DNA of 13,637 nt from an uncultured Collinsella sp. (GTDB taxonomy: Bacteria; Actinomycetota; Coriobacteriia; Coriobacteriales; Coriobacteriaceae): NCBI GenBank assembly GCA_938023705.1, contig CALJDJ010000004.1, positions 1-13,637 on the forward strand. The letters are read 5' to 3'. Every line of letters starts with the position of its first letter. Within the stretch, counting starts at the first letter, position 1. The position numbers and the translations under genes are program-made. Below are positions 1 to 5,437 of this stretch, piece after piece. The notes beneath the pieces are model-generated. The model ran no database searches. It was not told the DNA's origin and worked only from the letters and a program-made list of their open reading frames with translations.

Positions 1-63
1 TCGTTTCACGTCACCTTGTCTCAAATGCGACCCGCTCGCTGTCGTTGCCAAAACATCGAGGTG

Positions 64-142
64 GTCATTGGGGACGTTCTTAAACGACTAGTCGTTGGGG
101 ACGTTCTTGTTTGGCTAGTCGTTTAAGAACGTCCCCAATGAC
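64..142. repeat. 28-bp perfect inverted repeat carrying TTGGGGACGTTCTT motifs
   Basis: Bases 64-91 are the exact reverse complement of 115-142, with a 23-base loop. The motif TTGGGGACGTTCTT appears three times: 68-81 and 95-108 on the plus strand, and 125-138 on the minus strand inside the right arm. The element lies downstream of the Fic gene on the minus strand and could stop transcription there, but no T-run follows. The same motif recurs near 3934 and 3961, so this is a dispersed repeat family rather than a single-site structure. Bases 1-63 hold no gene that I can support. Confidence 0.85.
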
Positions 143-152
143 TAGTCTGAAA

Positions 153-220
153 TGAGCGTGGATAATCTTCCGTTTTTGGCCCCCGTGTGGGCCCAAAGTG
201 GGAGATCATCCACGTTCGTT
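153..220. repeat. REP-like hairpin repeat, copy A (downstream of fic)
   Basis: Imperfect palindrome with arms around GCGTGGATAATCTTCC and GGGAGATCATCCACG, and a GC-rich centre reading TTGGCCC...GGGCCCAA. It is a direct-oriented copy of the element at 1604-1671, differing at only a few positions. It starts about 10 bases after the 64-142 inverted repeat and ends about 24 bases from the Fic stop codon, so it may double as a terminator for that gene. Confidence 0.8.
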
Positions 221-243
221 TTAATTTGGCTGGGCTGCGATGC

Positions 244-1416
244 CTATCTAATCGGCTCAGCGTCTTCCCTGAGAATCGAAAGATACTCTTCATACCCGTA
301 CTGCCGGTATCTCTGTCTTGACTCGTCGAGCGGACGGAGGATACCCAATTCTTCAAATGATTTGACGAGTGAGCTCGCGGTGCTCCTGCCGATATCGAGT
401 TTGGCAGCGATAAATGCGGTGTCGAGGATGGGATGCTCTTCAAGAAGGCTCAGCAGCCTTTGTCCGTTTGCGACAGTTCTTCCGAGATTTTCGGTAATGG
501 CTGCCGTCGAACGGTTATGGAGATCAACAAGACTCTTTAAAGACCCTACCGAGTCCTTCGCGCTCTCAAGAAGACTGGCGCAGAAAAACTCTATCCATTC
601 CTCGTAAGTTCCTCGTTCCCTTACGGATGTGAGTTGTCGGTAGTACTCGCTTCGATTTTTCTTGAACTGGAACGATGGATAGAACAAGCAAGAATGAAGA
701 ACGCCATCATTGATGAGCATAAGTGTGATGAGCAGCCTGCCCAGGCGCCCGTTTCCGTCAAGAAATGGATGGGCAGTTTCAAATTGGTAATGTACGAGTG
801 CCGCCCGCACGATCGGGTCCATTTCGACTCGAGGCTCATTGATAAAACGTTCGAGGTCCTGGAGCGTGTTGCTCAAATCTTCAATGTTTGGAGGGACAAA
901 CGATGCGGTTGCAATGGTGCAACCTGAGGGACCAATCCAGTTTTGTGAGGAGCGCAGCTCGCCTGGATTCTTCTCCGTTCCGCGCACTCCGTCCAGCAGG
1001 ACCGCATGAACCTGCCTGAGAAGTCTCGTGCACAAGGGCATCTTTTTGAGCAGTTCTACGCCGCGGTCGACAGCACGGACGTAATTCACGACATCTGCGA
1101 CATCTTTATGATGGAGTTGGGTTTGCGATGGACTAAGTAGGTCGTCAAACGTGCACTGGGTTCCCTCAATTTGCGAAGAAAGGAGTGCTTCTTTGCGCAC
1201 ATACATTGTCAGATACATATCGGCGTTGGGAACAAAGTAGAGCATGCCTTCAAGCTCTCCAAGCTTTCGTGAGCATGTGGAAAGCGTGCGATAGGTTTCC
1301 TCAGTGAGATTTAGCTGCCTCAATGATTGCAAGGGCGTTGGCAAAAACGAATAGTAAGCCAATTTCCCCGACAGATTATTGCGGAGCGCTCCCTGGCCGT
1401 TCTCCTTGATCTGCAT
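244..1416 (-). CDS. Fic-domain protein (class II, N-terminal inhibitory helix) with C-terminal winged helix
   Basis: Fic enzymes usually transfer AMP from ATP to a hydroxyl of a target protein; the target here is unknown. Counting from the start chosen here (390 residues), the protein shows an N-terminal Fic_N-type region with the inhibitory motif SSQIEG at residues 80-85 ([S/T]xxxE[G/N]) and the complete catalytic motif HPFLDGNGRLGR at 216-227, with His216. A winged helix-turn-helix follows at about 317-363, containing IAAKLDIGRSTASSLVKSFE. Enzyme and inhibitory helix are therefore in one chain and both look intact. The start is placed at the ATG at 1416 because GGAGGG lies 5-6 bases before it; the ATG at 1428 overlaps that ribosome site and has no good one of its own. 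By eye, base composition is clearly less GC-rich than the neighbours, and hairpin repeats flank the gene, suggesting acquisition. The winged helix and the upstream half-sites suggest autoregulation. Confidence 0.93.
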   Translation of the reverse strand: MQIKENGQGALRNNLSGKLAYYSFLPTPLQSLRQLNLTEETYRTLSTCSRKLGELEGMLYFVPNADMYLTMYVRKEALLSSQIEGTQCTFDDLLSPSQTQLHHKDVADVVNYVRAVDRGVELLKKMPLCTRLLRQVHAVLLDGVRGTEKNPGELRSSQNWIGPSGCTIATASFVPPNIEDLSNTLQDLERFINEPRVEMDPIVRAALVHYQFETAHPFLDGNGRLGRLLITLMLINDGVLHSCLFYPSFQFKKNRSEYYRQLTSVRERGTYEEWIEFFCASLLESAKDSVGSLKSLVDLHNRSTAAITENLGRTVANGQRLLSLLEEHPILDTAFIAAKLDIGRSTASSLVKSFEELGILRPLDESRQRYRQYGYEEYLSILREDAEPIR

Positions 1417-1446
1417 CACGCCCTCCATATCTTTAGTGCCGGAAAC

Positions 1447-1546
1447 TCGTTATTAGGGTAATCATATCAATTCTAATAACGAGTTTATGGCGAAAATAGT
1501 TATTAGAGTCAATTTGAATAATCTAATGACGAGAAGTCGTTATTAC
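1447..1546. promoter_or_regulatory. Cluster of TCGTTATTAG half-sites (putative operators) over the fic promoter
   Basis: Five related 10-mers are visible: TCGTTATTAG at 1447-1456, CTAATAACGA (reverse) at 1473-1482, TAGTTATTAG at 1497-1506, CTAATGACGA (reverse) at 1523-1532, and TCGTTATTAC at 1537-1546. The first two sit in a perfect 14-bp inverted repeat (1443-1456 with 1473-1486). Four copies alternate in orientation with centres about 24-26 bases apart. The array covers the predicted promoter, which fits a repressor. The obvious candidate is the winged helix of the Fic protein itself, but that is inference. Confidence 0.75.
1484..1512 (-). promoter_or_regulatory. Predicted sigma-70-type promoter of fic
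   Basis: On the minus strand, TTGACT (1512-1507) is followed after 17 bases by CATAAA (1489-1484). The -35 box matches the consensus at five of six positions and the -10 box at four. The half-site 1497-1506 lies between the boxes and the half-site 1473-1482 lies just past the -10, overlapping the likely transcription start. Confidence 0.5.
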
Positions 1547-1603
1547 TTTGGTGCAAGGTGGTCGAGTGGTCCCTCGGGCACAGAGGAAAACGGGTCATTT
1601 AAC

Positions 1604-1671
1604 ACGAGCGTGGATAATCTCCCGTTTTTGGCCCTCGTGTGGGCTCAAAGTGGGAGATTATCCACGCTCGT
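1604..1671. repeat. REP-like hairpin repeat, copy B (upstream of fic)
   Basis: Perfect 20-bp inverted repeat: ACGAGCGTGGATAATCTCCC at 1604-1623 pairs with 1652-1671, and the loop holds CGTTTTTGGCCCTCGTGTGGG. It is the better-preserved copy of the element at 153-220 and lies in the same orientation. The right arm ends two bases before the stop codon of the broken RpiR gene at 1674, so it may also act as that gene's terminator. Confidence 0.85.
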
Positions 1672-1673
1672 CG

Positions 1674-2008
1674 CTACTTGAGCCCGGGGAGGCGGGTGTA
1701 GGGGAACGAGCGCTCCAGGAATTCGGAGCAGCGGGCGTAGTCTTTGGCGAAGTAGCTGCTGTAGAGCGAATCGAGCACGTATTGCACGGCGATGTGGCCG
1801 GCGAACTGCGTGATGCGGTGCGTCATGCTCTCGTGGTCACTCACCGTAAGGTAGGCGGCAAAGCCGGGGTGAATGCGGGCGCAATAAGGCGTGCCGATGA
1901 CGATGACCGGGACATGTCGACTGCTGAGGATCGGCAAGATGTCCTTGAGGTTGGGGGCAAGGCCGCTGTAGGAGATAACGATTGCCGCATGGTCGGTGCC
2001 CGAGGTAA
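1674..2008 (-). pseudogene. RpiR-family regulator remnant (SIS domain only)
   Basis: The minus strand encodes about 110 residues that read like the C-terminal sugar-isomerase (SIS) domain of an RpiR-type regulator: AAIVISYSGLAPNLKDILPI (the AIVISYSG strand-loop binds phosphosugar in this family), then the VPVIVIG strand and a C-terminal helix up to LPGLK and a TAG stop at 1674-1676. RpiR regulators are usually 250-290 residues with an N-terminal helix-turn-helix; that half is absent. Upstream in the same frame, homology ends near 2008, where sequence of a GH1 gene on the opposite strand begins, and no start codon with a ribosome site is visible. RpiR regulators of this kind often control beta-glucoside or other PTS operons, which fits its neighbour. 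I infer loss of the 5' half by deletion. The exact junction is uncertain by several bases. Confidence 0.75.
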
Positions 2009-2266
2009 GCGAAGTCGGCCTTGCCTTCTGCGACCGCGTCTTCGACTGCCTGCGCGCACGGCATCAAACCGCTTGTTACGCTTAGCCACTACGAGATGCC
2101 CCATGCCCTGGTCTCCGTCGGCACCGGCGAGATGCGCAAGCGCTACGGCTTTATCCACGTCGATAAGTACGATGACGGCACCGGCACCTACGAGCGCCGC
2201 CGCAAGGACAGCTTCTTCGCCTACCAGAAGATCATCAAGTCCAACGGTACCGAGGGCCTGGCTTAA
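2009..2266 (+). pseudogene. GH1 6-phospho-beta-glucosidase remnant (frameshift plus large internal deletion)
   Basis: The remains of a glycoside hydrolase family 1 gene are readable in two frames. GLAFCDRVFDCLRA (about 2015-2056) resembles the usual GLAFYDRVFDELxAHGIKP stretch. A one-base frameshift follows, and then HGIKPLVTLSHYEMPHALV in the second frame. This joins directly to the family's extreme C-terminus, MRKRYGFIHVDKYDDGTG and RRKDSFFAYQKIIKSNG, ending in TAA at 2264-2266. Intact members are about 470 residues. Here the N-terminal ~100 residues and the central ~300 residues are missing, including both catalytic glutamates (the NEP acid/base and the ENG nucleophile), so no activity is possible. 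The enzyme would have hydrolysed phosphorylated beta-glucosides after PTS uptake. Its broken partner regulator lies head-to-head on the left and a PTS EIIA gene follows on the right. Confidence 0.85.
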
Positions 2267-2303
2267 TTGACAAGATGAGTGCCACCGGGGAAAGCCTTGG
2301 TAC

Positions 2304-2323
2304 GGGCTCGCGATTCGAGTCCC
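2304..2323 (+). other. Small GC hairpin between the GH1 remnant and the EIIA gene
   Basis: CTCG pairs with CGAG around a 5-base loop, extended by GGG/CCC with one bulged T. No T-run follows, so it is at best a weak terminator or processing site for the old upstream gene. Confidence 0.3.
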
Positions 2324-2327
2324 CACC

Positions 2328-2356
2328 TTAGCATTTGAACCATTTGGCACTATAAT
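2328..2356 (+). promoter_or_regulatory. Predicted promoter of the EIIA gene
   Basis: TTAGCA (2328-2333) and a perfect TATAAT (2351-2356) are 17 bases apart, about 50 bases before the start codon. This gives the EIIA gene its own promoter, independent of the decayed GH1 gene upstream. Confidence 0.65.
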
Positions 2357-2405
2357 CACCATAGGCATGCGCATAACGTTGCGCTTGATCAAGAGGAGAA
2401 AACGT

Positions 2406-2942
2406 ATGGGTCTGTTTGACATGTTCAAGAAGAAGGCTGAGCCCGCGGCTGCCGCTGCTCCGGCCTCCATCTCTGCTTCTGCCGGCGCCGACGTGCTGTG
2501 CTCGCCCGTCAAGGGCAAGGTCATCAAGATGGCCGACGTGCCCGATCCCGTCTTTGGTGGCGAGGTTCTGGGCAAGGGCTGCGCCGTGTGGCCCGAGGAC
2601 GATCTGGTCTACGCTCCCTGCGACGGCAAGGTGACCGTCACCATGGGTCACGCCGTGGGCCTGCAGTCCGATAGCGGCATCGAGGTTCTGGTGCACGTTG
2701 GCGTCGATACCGTCAACATGAACGGCGACGGCTTCGAGGGCTTCGTCAAGGCCGACGACGTCGTTAAGGCTGGCCAGCCCATGCTCAAGATCGACCGCGC
2801 CAAGATCGCCGCTGCCGGCTACAAGGACTGCGTCGTGGTGGCCGTGTCCAACACCGCCGAGTTCGCCGACGTCGAGCTCGCCGTCGAGGCTGACTCCGCT
2901 GTCGCCGCCGGCGATGCCATCGTCAAGGTCGTCCGCAAGTAG
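2406..2942 (+). CDS. Stand-alone PTS EIIA of the glucose (Crr-like) family
   Basis: The protein (178 residues) would carry phosphate from HPr to a membrane EIIB/EIIC sugar transporter in the cytoplasm. Residues 1-28 are a basic, then Ala/Pro-rich leader (MGLFDMFKKK, then an Ala run); the EIIA-Glc fold follows. GHAVGLQSDSGIEVLVHVGV contains both family histidines: His82 (equivalent of E. coli His75) and His97 in VHVG (equivalent of the phosphorylated His90). DTVNMNGDGF and KAGQPM are also typical. The start at 2406 is chosen because AGAGGAG ends 7 bases before it; upstream in-frame codons lack a ribosome site. In many Gram-positives this domain is fused to a beta-glucoside or glucose EIIBC, but here it is free. 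Downstream is a good terminator, so it is likely monocistronic. It may be the surviving part of a beta-glucoside operon, now serving transporters encoded elsewhere. Confidence 0.95.
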   Translation: MGLFDMFKKKAEPAAAAAPASISASAGADVLCSPVKGKVIKMADVPDPVFGGEVLGKGCAVWPEDDLVYAPCDGKVTVTMGHAVGLQSDSGIEVLVHVGVDTVNMNGDGFEGFVKADDVVKAGQPMLKIDRAKIAAAGYKDCVVVAVSNTAEFADVELAVEADSAVAAGDAIVKVVRK

Positions 2943-2967
2943 TCTGCGGCAACATAAGGGTGTTTTG

Positions 2968-2998
2968 GGGTGGTCGGGTTATCCGGCCGCCCTTTTTT
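2968..2998 (+). terminator. Rho-independent terminator of the EIIA gene
   Basis: GGGTGGTCGG (2968-2977) pairs with CCGGCCGCCC (2983-2992), ten pairs including two G-T, with a five-base loop and six T immediately after. It lies 26 bases past the EIIA stop codon. Confidence 0.9.
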
Positions 2999-3084
2999 AT
3001 TGCAATGCGGCGGAACGTTTTATTGCGCGTTGGGCGGACCGGTAAACCGTTCGGACGTTAAATCGAGCCGACTGCGCCTTTGCT

Positions 3085-3114
3085 TTGCCGGGGGTGTTCG
3101 TTATCGGCTAGTAT
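3085..3114 (+). promoter_or_regulatory. Predicted promoter of the lipoprotein gene
   Basis: TTGCCG (3085-3090) and TAGTAT (3109-3114) with an 18-base spacer, about 64 bases before the start codon. The boxes are only partial matches to consensus. Confidence 0.4.
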
Positions 3115-3177
3115 GGCCTTATTGTTACGATGCGCACCGCGTCGGGAAGCGCGGTGCCGCTTGTTGGGAGGAATGTC

Positions 3178-3735
3178 ATGAAGAAGAAGCTGCTGCTTGC
3201 GCCCCTGATGGCTGTTCTGGTCGCGTGCGTGGTTGTGCTTTCCGGCTGCGGAGGTCCTTCGGTTGAGGAGCTCATCACCGAGGATCTTACGACGCAGTTT
3301 GACGAGGTCAAGAACGGCGGCGACGACTTCCTCGCCGGCCTGGAAGAGGCCTCGGGCGACGAGTTCGAGCAGCTGGGTATCGATCCCAAGGAGTACGCCA
3401 AGAGCTATCTCGAGGGTTTTGACTACAAGATCGGCGACGTGACGGTCGACGAGGACAAGGGTACCGCGACTGCCGAGGTCACCATTACCTGCAAGTCCAT
3501 GAACCAGATCGTTGAGGATTTTGCCACCCAGTACCAGGAGAAGGTCGCCGCGCTCGATTCGATGCCTTCCGATGACGAGCTGTACAAGATGGCCGGTCAG
3601 GTTATGGTCGATGTGACCAAGGCTGCTAAGACCAAGGACACCAAGGTCACCTTCAAGTATTCCTGCAATGACGACGGCGAGTGGTCTGCCGACGATTCCG
3701 CAACCAACGAGATGATGAATGCCATGATGAGCTAG
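3178..3735 (+). CDS. Small secreted lipoprotein of unknown function
   Basis: A 185-residue protein with a lipoprotein signal peptide: MKKK, a hydrophobic stretch, and the lipobox LSGC with the lipidated cysteine at residue 24. The mature part is acidic and mostly soluble. It has a helical first half (EELITEDLTTQFDEVKNG, YAKSYLEGF), a beta-strand pair DVTVDEDKGTATAEVTITCK, then a helix and a final strand TKVTFKYSCNDDGEW. This layout resembles small DUF5105-like lipoproteins common in gut Actinobacteria and Firmicutes, but I cannot assign a function. The start at 3178 is supported by GGGAGG six bases upstream; the longer in-frame ATG at 3130 lacks a ribosome site and would bury the signal peptide. 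It has its own promoter and is followed by hairpins, so it is probably a single-gene unit. Confidence 0.88.
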   Translation: MKKKLLLAPLMAVLVACVVVLSGCGGPSVEELITEDLTTQFDEVKNGGDDFLAGLEEASGDEFEQLGIDPKEYAKSYLEGFDYKIGDVTVDEDKGTATAEVTITCKSMNQIVEDFATQYQEKVAALDSMPSDDELYKMAGQVMVDVTKAAKTKDTKVTFKYSCNDDGEWSADDSATNEMMNAMMS

Positions 3736-3739
3736 GGGA

Positions 3740-3767
3740 GTTACGGCGTTTTACCAAACGCCGTAAC
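3740..3767 (+). terminator. Perfect 12-bp hairpin directly after the lipoprotein gene
   Basis: GTTACGGCGTTT (3740-3751) pairs fully with 3756-3767 around the loop TACC, five bases after the stop codon. There is no T-run, so its strength as an intrinsic terminator is uncertain; the stronger hairpin at 3810-3850 may complete termination. Confidence 0.6.
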
Positions 3768-3780
3768 TGTTCGACGCTGC

Positions 3781-3880
3781 GCGGGCGCCAGAGCGACAAC
3801 TTGTCATTCAAAGAGGACGGCATGACCAGAAGGTCTATGCCGTCCTCTTTTCATGCCAATTTGTTCGCTCTGGTGCCCGC
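3781..3880. repeat. 100-base nested palindrome with a terminator-like inner hairpin
   Basis: The inner stem AAAGAGGACGGCAT-GACC (3810-3827) pairs with 3832-3850 with one bulged base, and is followed by T residues (TTTTC), a good intrinsic terminator in either direction. Around it, the outer arms GCGGGCGCCAGAGCGACAA (3781-3799) and 3861-3880 pair almost completely, with one bulge and one G-T. The whole stretch could form one long hairpin or a cruciform. Confidence 0.8.
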
Positions 3881-3970
3881 TCGCTGCCCGTCCTCTACCT
3901 GCGGCGTTGCCATGGTAGTCATTGAGGTGGCAGTTGGGGACGTTCCTTTTCTGCTGGCAGTTGGGGACAC
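3876..3970. repeat. Second copy of the TTGGGGACGTT repeat family
   Basis: TTGGGGACGTTCC at 3934-3946 and TTGGGGACA at 3961-3969 each follow GGCAG. Upstream are CCCGCTCGCTG (3876-3886), GTTGCCA (3906-3912) and GAGGTGG (3924-3930). The same four blocks occur in the same order at 31-82, with the TTGGGGACGTT block at 68. No coding function is apparent. Confidence 0.7.
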
Positions 3971-4003
3971 TCCTTGTGCCGGCGTTGCATCGCGAACGCT
4001 CGG

Positions 4004-4175
4004 GAAAATGCGACCCGGTTTTTGGCCGAATTCCGGGTCGCGGTTTCCGGATGGGGTGGGTTGCGGAAACCGCGACCCGGAATATTGCTCCAAAACGGGA
4101 TGCCGTTTCCCCGATGGGGCTCAAGCGGAAAGCGCGCCCCATTCCGGAGCTCCAAAACGGGATGCGCTTTTCTCG
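4004..4175. repeat. Tandem degenerate hairpin units (REP-like array)
   Basis: Bases 4030-4049 (ATTCCGGGTCGCGGTTTCCG) are exactly inverted at 4064-4083 around a 14-base GT-rich loop. Partial relatives lie on both sides: GCGACCCGGTTTTTGG before it, and twice after it CCAAAACGGGATG followed by CGTTTCC or CGCTTTTC. Together with 3740-3970 they fill the 478 bases between the lipoprotein and the HAD gene. I see no gene here; open frames in this stretch follow the repeats. Confidence 0.8.
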
Positions 4176-4200
4176 CGGAAGAATTGTCGCAGCCGCGCTG

Positions 4201-4215
4201 AGCGGCGGCTCCGCT
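4201..4215 (-). terminator. Small hairpin at the 3' end of the HAD gene
   Basis: AGCGG and CCGCT pair across five bases and overlap the stop codon on the minus strand. Without a T-run this is weak; the REP-like array beyond it may do more to end transcription. Confidence 0.3.
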
Positions 4216-4879
4216 ATTCGCCCAGCACCAGTGCTGCGAGCTCTGCCTGACTGTCCACCACGTAGTCGGCGCCGGCGGCCTCCAACTCTGCGCGGCCGCG
4301 GAAGCCCCAGCTGACGCCGGCGCTCTTAAGGCCGGCGTTGTGGCCGGTCAGAACATCGACATTGGAATCGCCCACATAGAGCGTGGTTGCCGGATCGGCG
4401 CCCAGCTCCTCCATCACATGCAGCGTGACGGGCGCTTCGGGCTTAGGCGGAAACGCATCGACACGGCCCTGCACCAGCGCAAAGTGCTCGGAACCAAAGT
4501 ATTTCTCGATAAGCGGGGCTGCCGAAATATGGTCCTTGTTGGTGAGCACGGCAAGTTGAACGCCCGCTGCGCGCAGACGGTCGAGCATCTCAATCGTGCC
4601 GGCGTAGGGTGAGGTATGGTCCTCCTTGTGCTCGCCGTAATAGACCCTAAACTCGGCAAGCGTCTGCTCAAACATACGGCCGTCGCCCGCGTACTCGGCG
4701 GGCATAAAGCGCTCAACCAGCTTAAGCATGCCGTTTCCCACCTTGTAGCGGTACTCGTCCACGGCAAACGTGGGCCAGCCGTGCATCTCGCAGGTGTGGT
4801 TGCCGGCGGCCGCCAGGTCCTCGAGCGTGTTGAGGATGGTGCCGTCAAGGTCAAAGATCACGGTGGAAAAAGCAGCCAT
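4214..4879 (-). CDS. HAD-superfamily hydrolase, phosphoglycolate-phosphatase-like
   Basis: A 221-residue cytoplasmic phosphatase of the haloacid dehalogenase superfamily, subfamily IA. All four HAD motifs are present: FDLDGT with Asp10 (nucleophile) and Asp12, LTNKD with Thr113, Lys146 in FPPKPEAP, and YVGDSNVD with Asp171 and Asp175. An alpha-helical cap lies between motifs I and II (about residues 20-90). The length and the DLDGTILNTLEDL signature match Gph/PGP-type phosphatases, which hydrolyse 2-phosphoglycolate, but this group has broad and hard-to-predict substrates. The start at 4879 is chosen because GGGAG lies seven bases upstream and motif I then sits close to the N-terminus, as usual; the in-frame extension to 4990 has no ribosome site. 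It stands alone and diverges from the cobalamin-regulated gene on the right. Confidence 0.92.
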   Translation of the reverse strand: MAAFSTVIFDLDGTILNTLEDLAAAGNHTCEMHGWPTFAVDEYRYKVGNGMLKLVERFMPAEYAGDGRMFEQTLAEFRVYYGEHKEDHTSPYAGTIEMLDRLRAAGVQLAVLTNKDHISAAPLIEKYFGSEHFALVQGRVDAFPPKPEAPVTLHVMEELGADPATTLYVGDSNVDVLTGHNAGLKSAGVSWGFRGRAELEAAGADYVVDSQAELAALVLGE

Positions 4880-5058
4880 AGGTACGCTCCCATCTAAATA
4901 GCTCACGTAAACGGCAACCATAATAGCGCGTGTCGTCCAACCGGGAATGAGCGGGTCAAAAGTCCCACGGGGGACATTCTGGCCGCTCAATCTTGCGGGC
5001 GGGCTTGGTTCGTTAGCGGCCTAGTGGCGATATGGGTTGCCTATAGGTGGTCATCCGG

Positions 5059-5089
5059 GAGCCATATGGCTCGGGCATGGCGGTTTTTT
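5059..5089 (+). other. Perfect 14-bp palindrome followed by a T-run
   Basis: GAGCCATATGGCTC (5059-5072) is self-complementary. GCCAT (5061-5065) can also pair with ATGGC (5077-5081), after which TTTTTT follows at 5084-5089. This could be a weak terminator or a regulator site ahead of the riboswitch promoter. The rest of 4880-5099 shows nothing I can assign. Confidence 0.35.
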
Positions 5090-5099
5090 GTGTAGCGCA

Positions 5100-5129
5100 T
5101 TGACCGATTTACCTGCGGTAACGTACACT
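5100..5129 (+). promoter_or_regulatory. Predicted promoter of the cobalamin-riboswitch transcript
   Basis: TTGACC (5100-5105) and TACACT (5124-5129) with an 18-base spacer. Transcription would start near 5136, just before the riboswitch. Confidence 0.55.
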
Positions 5130-5139
5130 TCCTCCGTTA

Positions 5140-5255
5140 AAAAATAGAAGCCGGAGTACGGGTGCGCGCGAGCGCATAAAGGGGAATCGGGTGAGAATCC
5201 CGAGCAAGGCGGTTACTGTGTGCGGGCGCGCCCGCGAGCCAGATTACCTGCCCGC
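5140..5255 (+). ncRNA. Cobalamin riboswitch
   Basis: The conserved core of the B12 (AdoCbl-type) aptamer is present: AAAGGGGAATCGGGTGAGAA and CCCGAGC (5178-5206), then GGCGGTTACTGTG (5208-5220; the family reads CCCGCcACTGTg or close variants), a GC hairpin GCGGGCGCGCCCGC (5222-5235), and the 3' signature GAGCCAGATTACCTGCC (5236-5252). The order and spacing match the family, with a few unusual bases in the core (GGCGGTTACTGT rather than CCCGC-ACTGT). It lies between a predicted promoter and the long surface-protein gene, so that gene is predicted to be repressed when cobalamin is plentiful. Aptamer ends are approximate. Confidence 0.9.
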
Positions 5256-5437
5256 GCTCTTCTCGAAACCGAGGGCCTCTCTGTTTGCCGCTGGATTCCG
5301 GTCTACAAGGGGTGCTGCTGAGCGTGCGTTTTGCTGCCGATAGGGTGGCTGACGTGCGCCTTTGTGCTGCCGGGGTATCGCCTCTCCCGCCTTCTTCGCC
5401 ATGGCTCTATTGCAGGTTCGCGAAAGAAGGAGAACGG
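5256..5437 (+). promoter_or_regulatory. Riboswitch leader with a hairpin that sequesters the ribosome-binding site
   Basis: There are about 180 untranslated bases between the aptamer and the start codon. Near the end, CCTTCTTCGC (5390-5399) can pair with GCGAAAGAAGG (5420-5430) with one bulged A, covering most of the Shine-Dalgarno AAGGAG (5427-5432); CCCG (5386-5389) can add pairs with CGGG (5435-5438) at the start codon. No T-run terminator was found, so control of translation initiation is more likely than attenuation. The short hairpin CTCG-AAAC-CGAG (5262-5273) follows the aptamer directly. Confidence 0.55.

Noticed and set aside
64..142. CRISPR-like reading of the TTGGGGACGTT repeats
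   Set aside because: Only two direct copies plus one inverted copy, no regular spacers and no cas genes nearby.
2301..2334. tRNA-like 3' end (ATTCGAGTCCCCACC)
   Set aside because: The T-arm resemblance is superficial: no acceptor, D or anticodon arm can be built upstream, and the stem pairs as a simple GC hairpin instead.
3681..4314. Open frames of 70-190 codons in both strands across 3681-4314
   Set aside because: They read through palindromes and repeat units, overlap each other, and give compositions typical of translated repeats (FPxGxRDPE-like strings).
4880..4990. N-terminal extension of the HAD phosphatase to 4990
   Set aside because: The 37 extra residues have no homology to the family, no ribosome site precedes the far ATG, and a good GGGAG site precedes the ATG at 4879.
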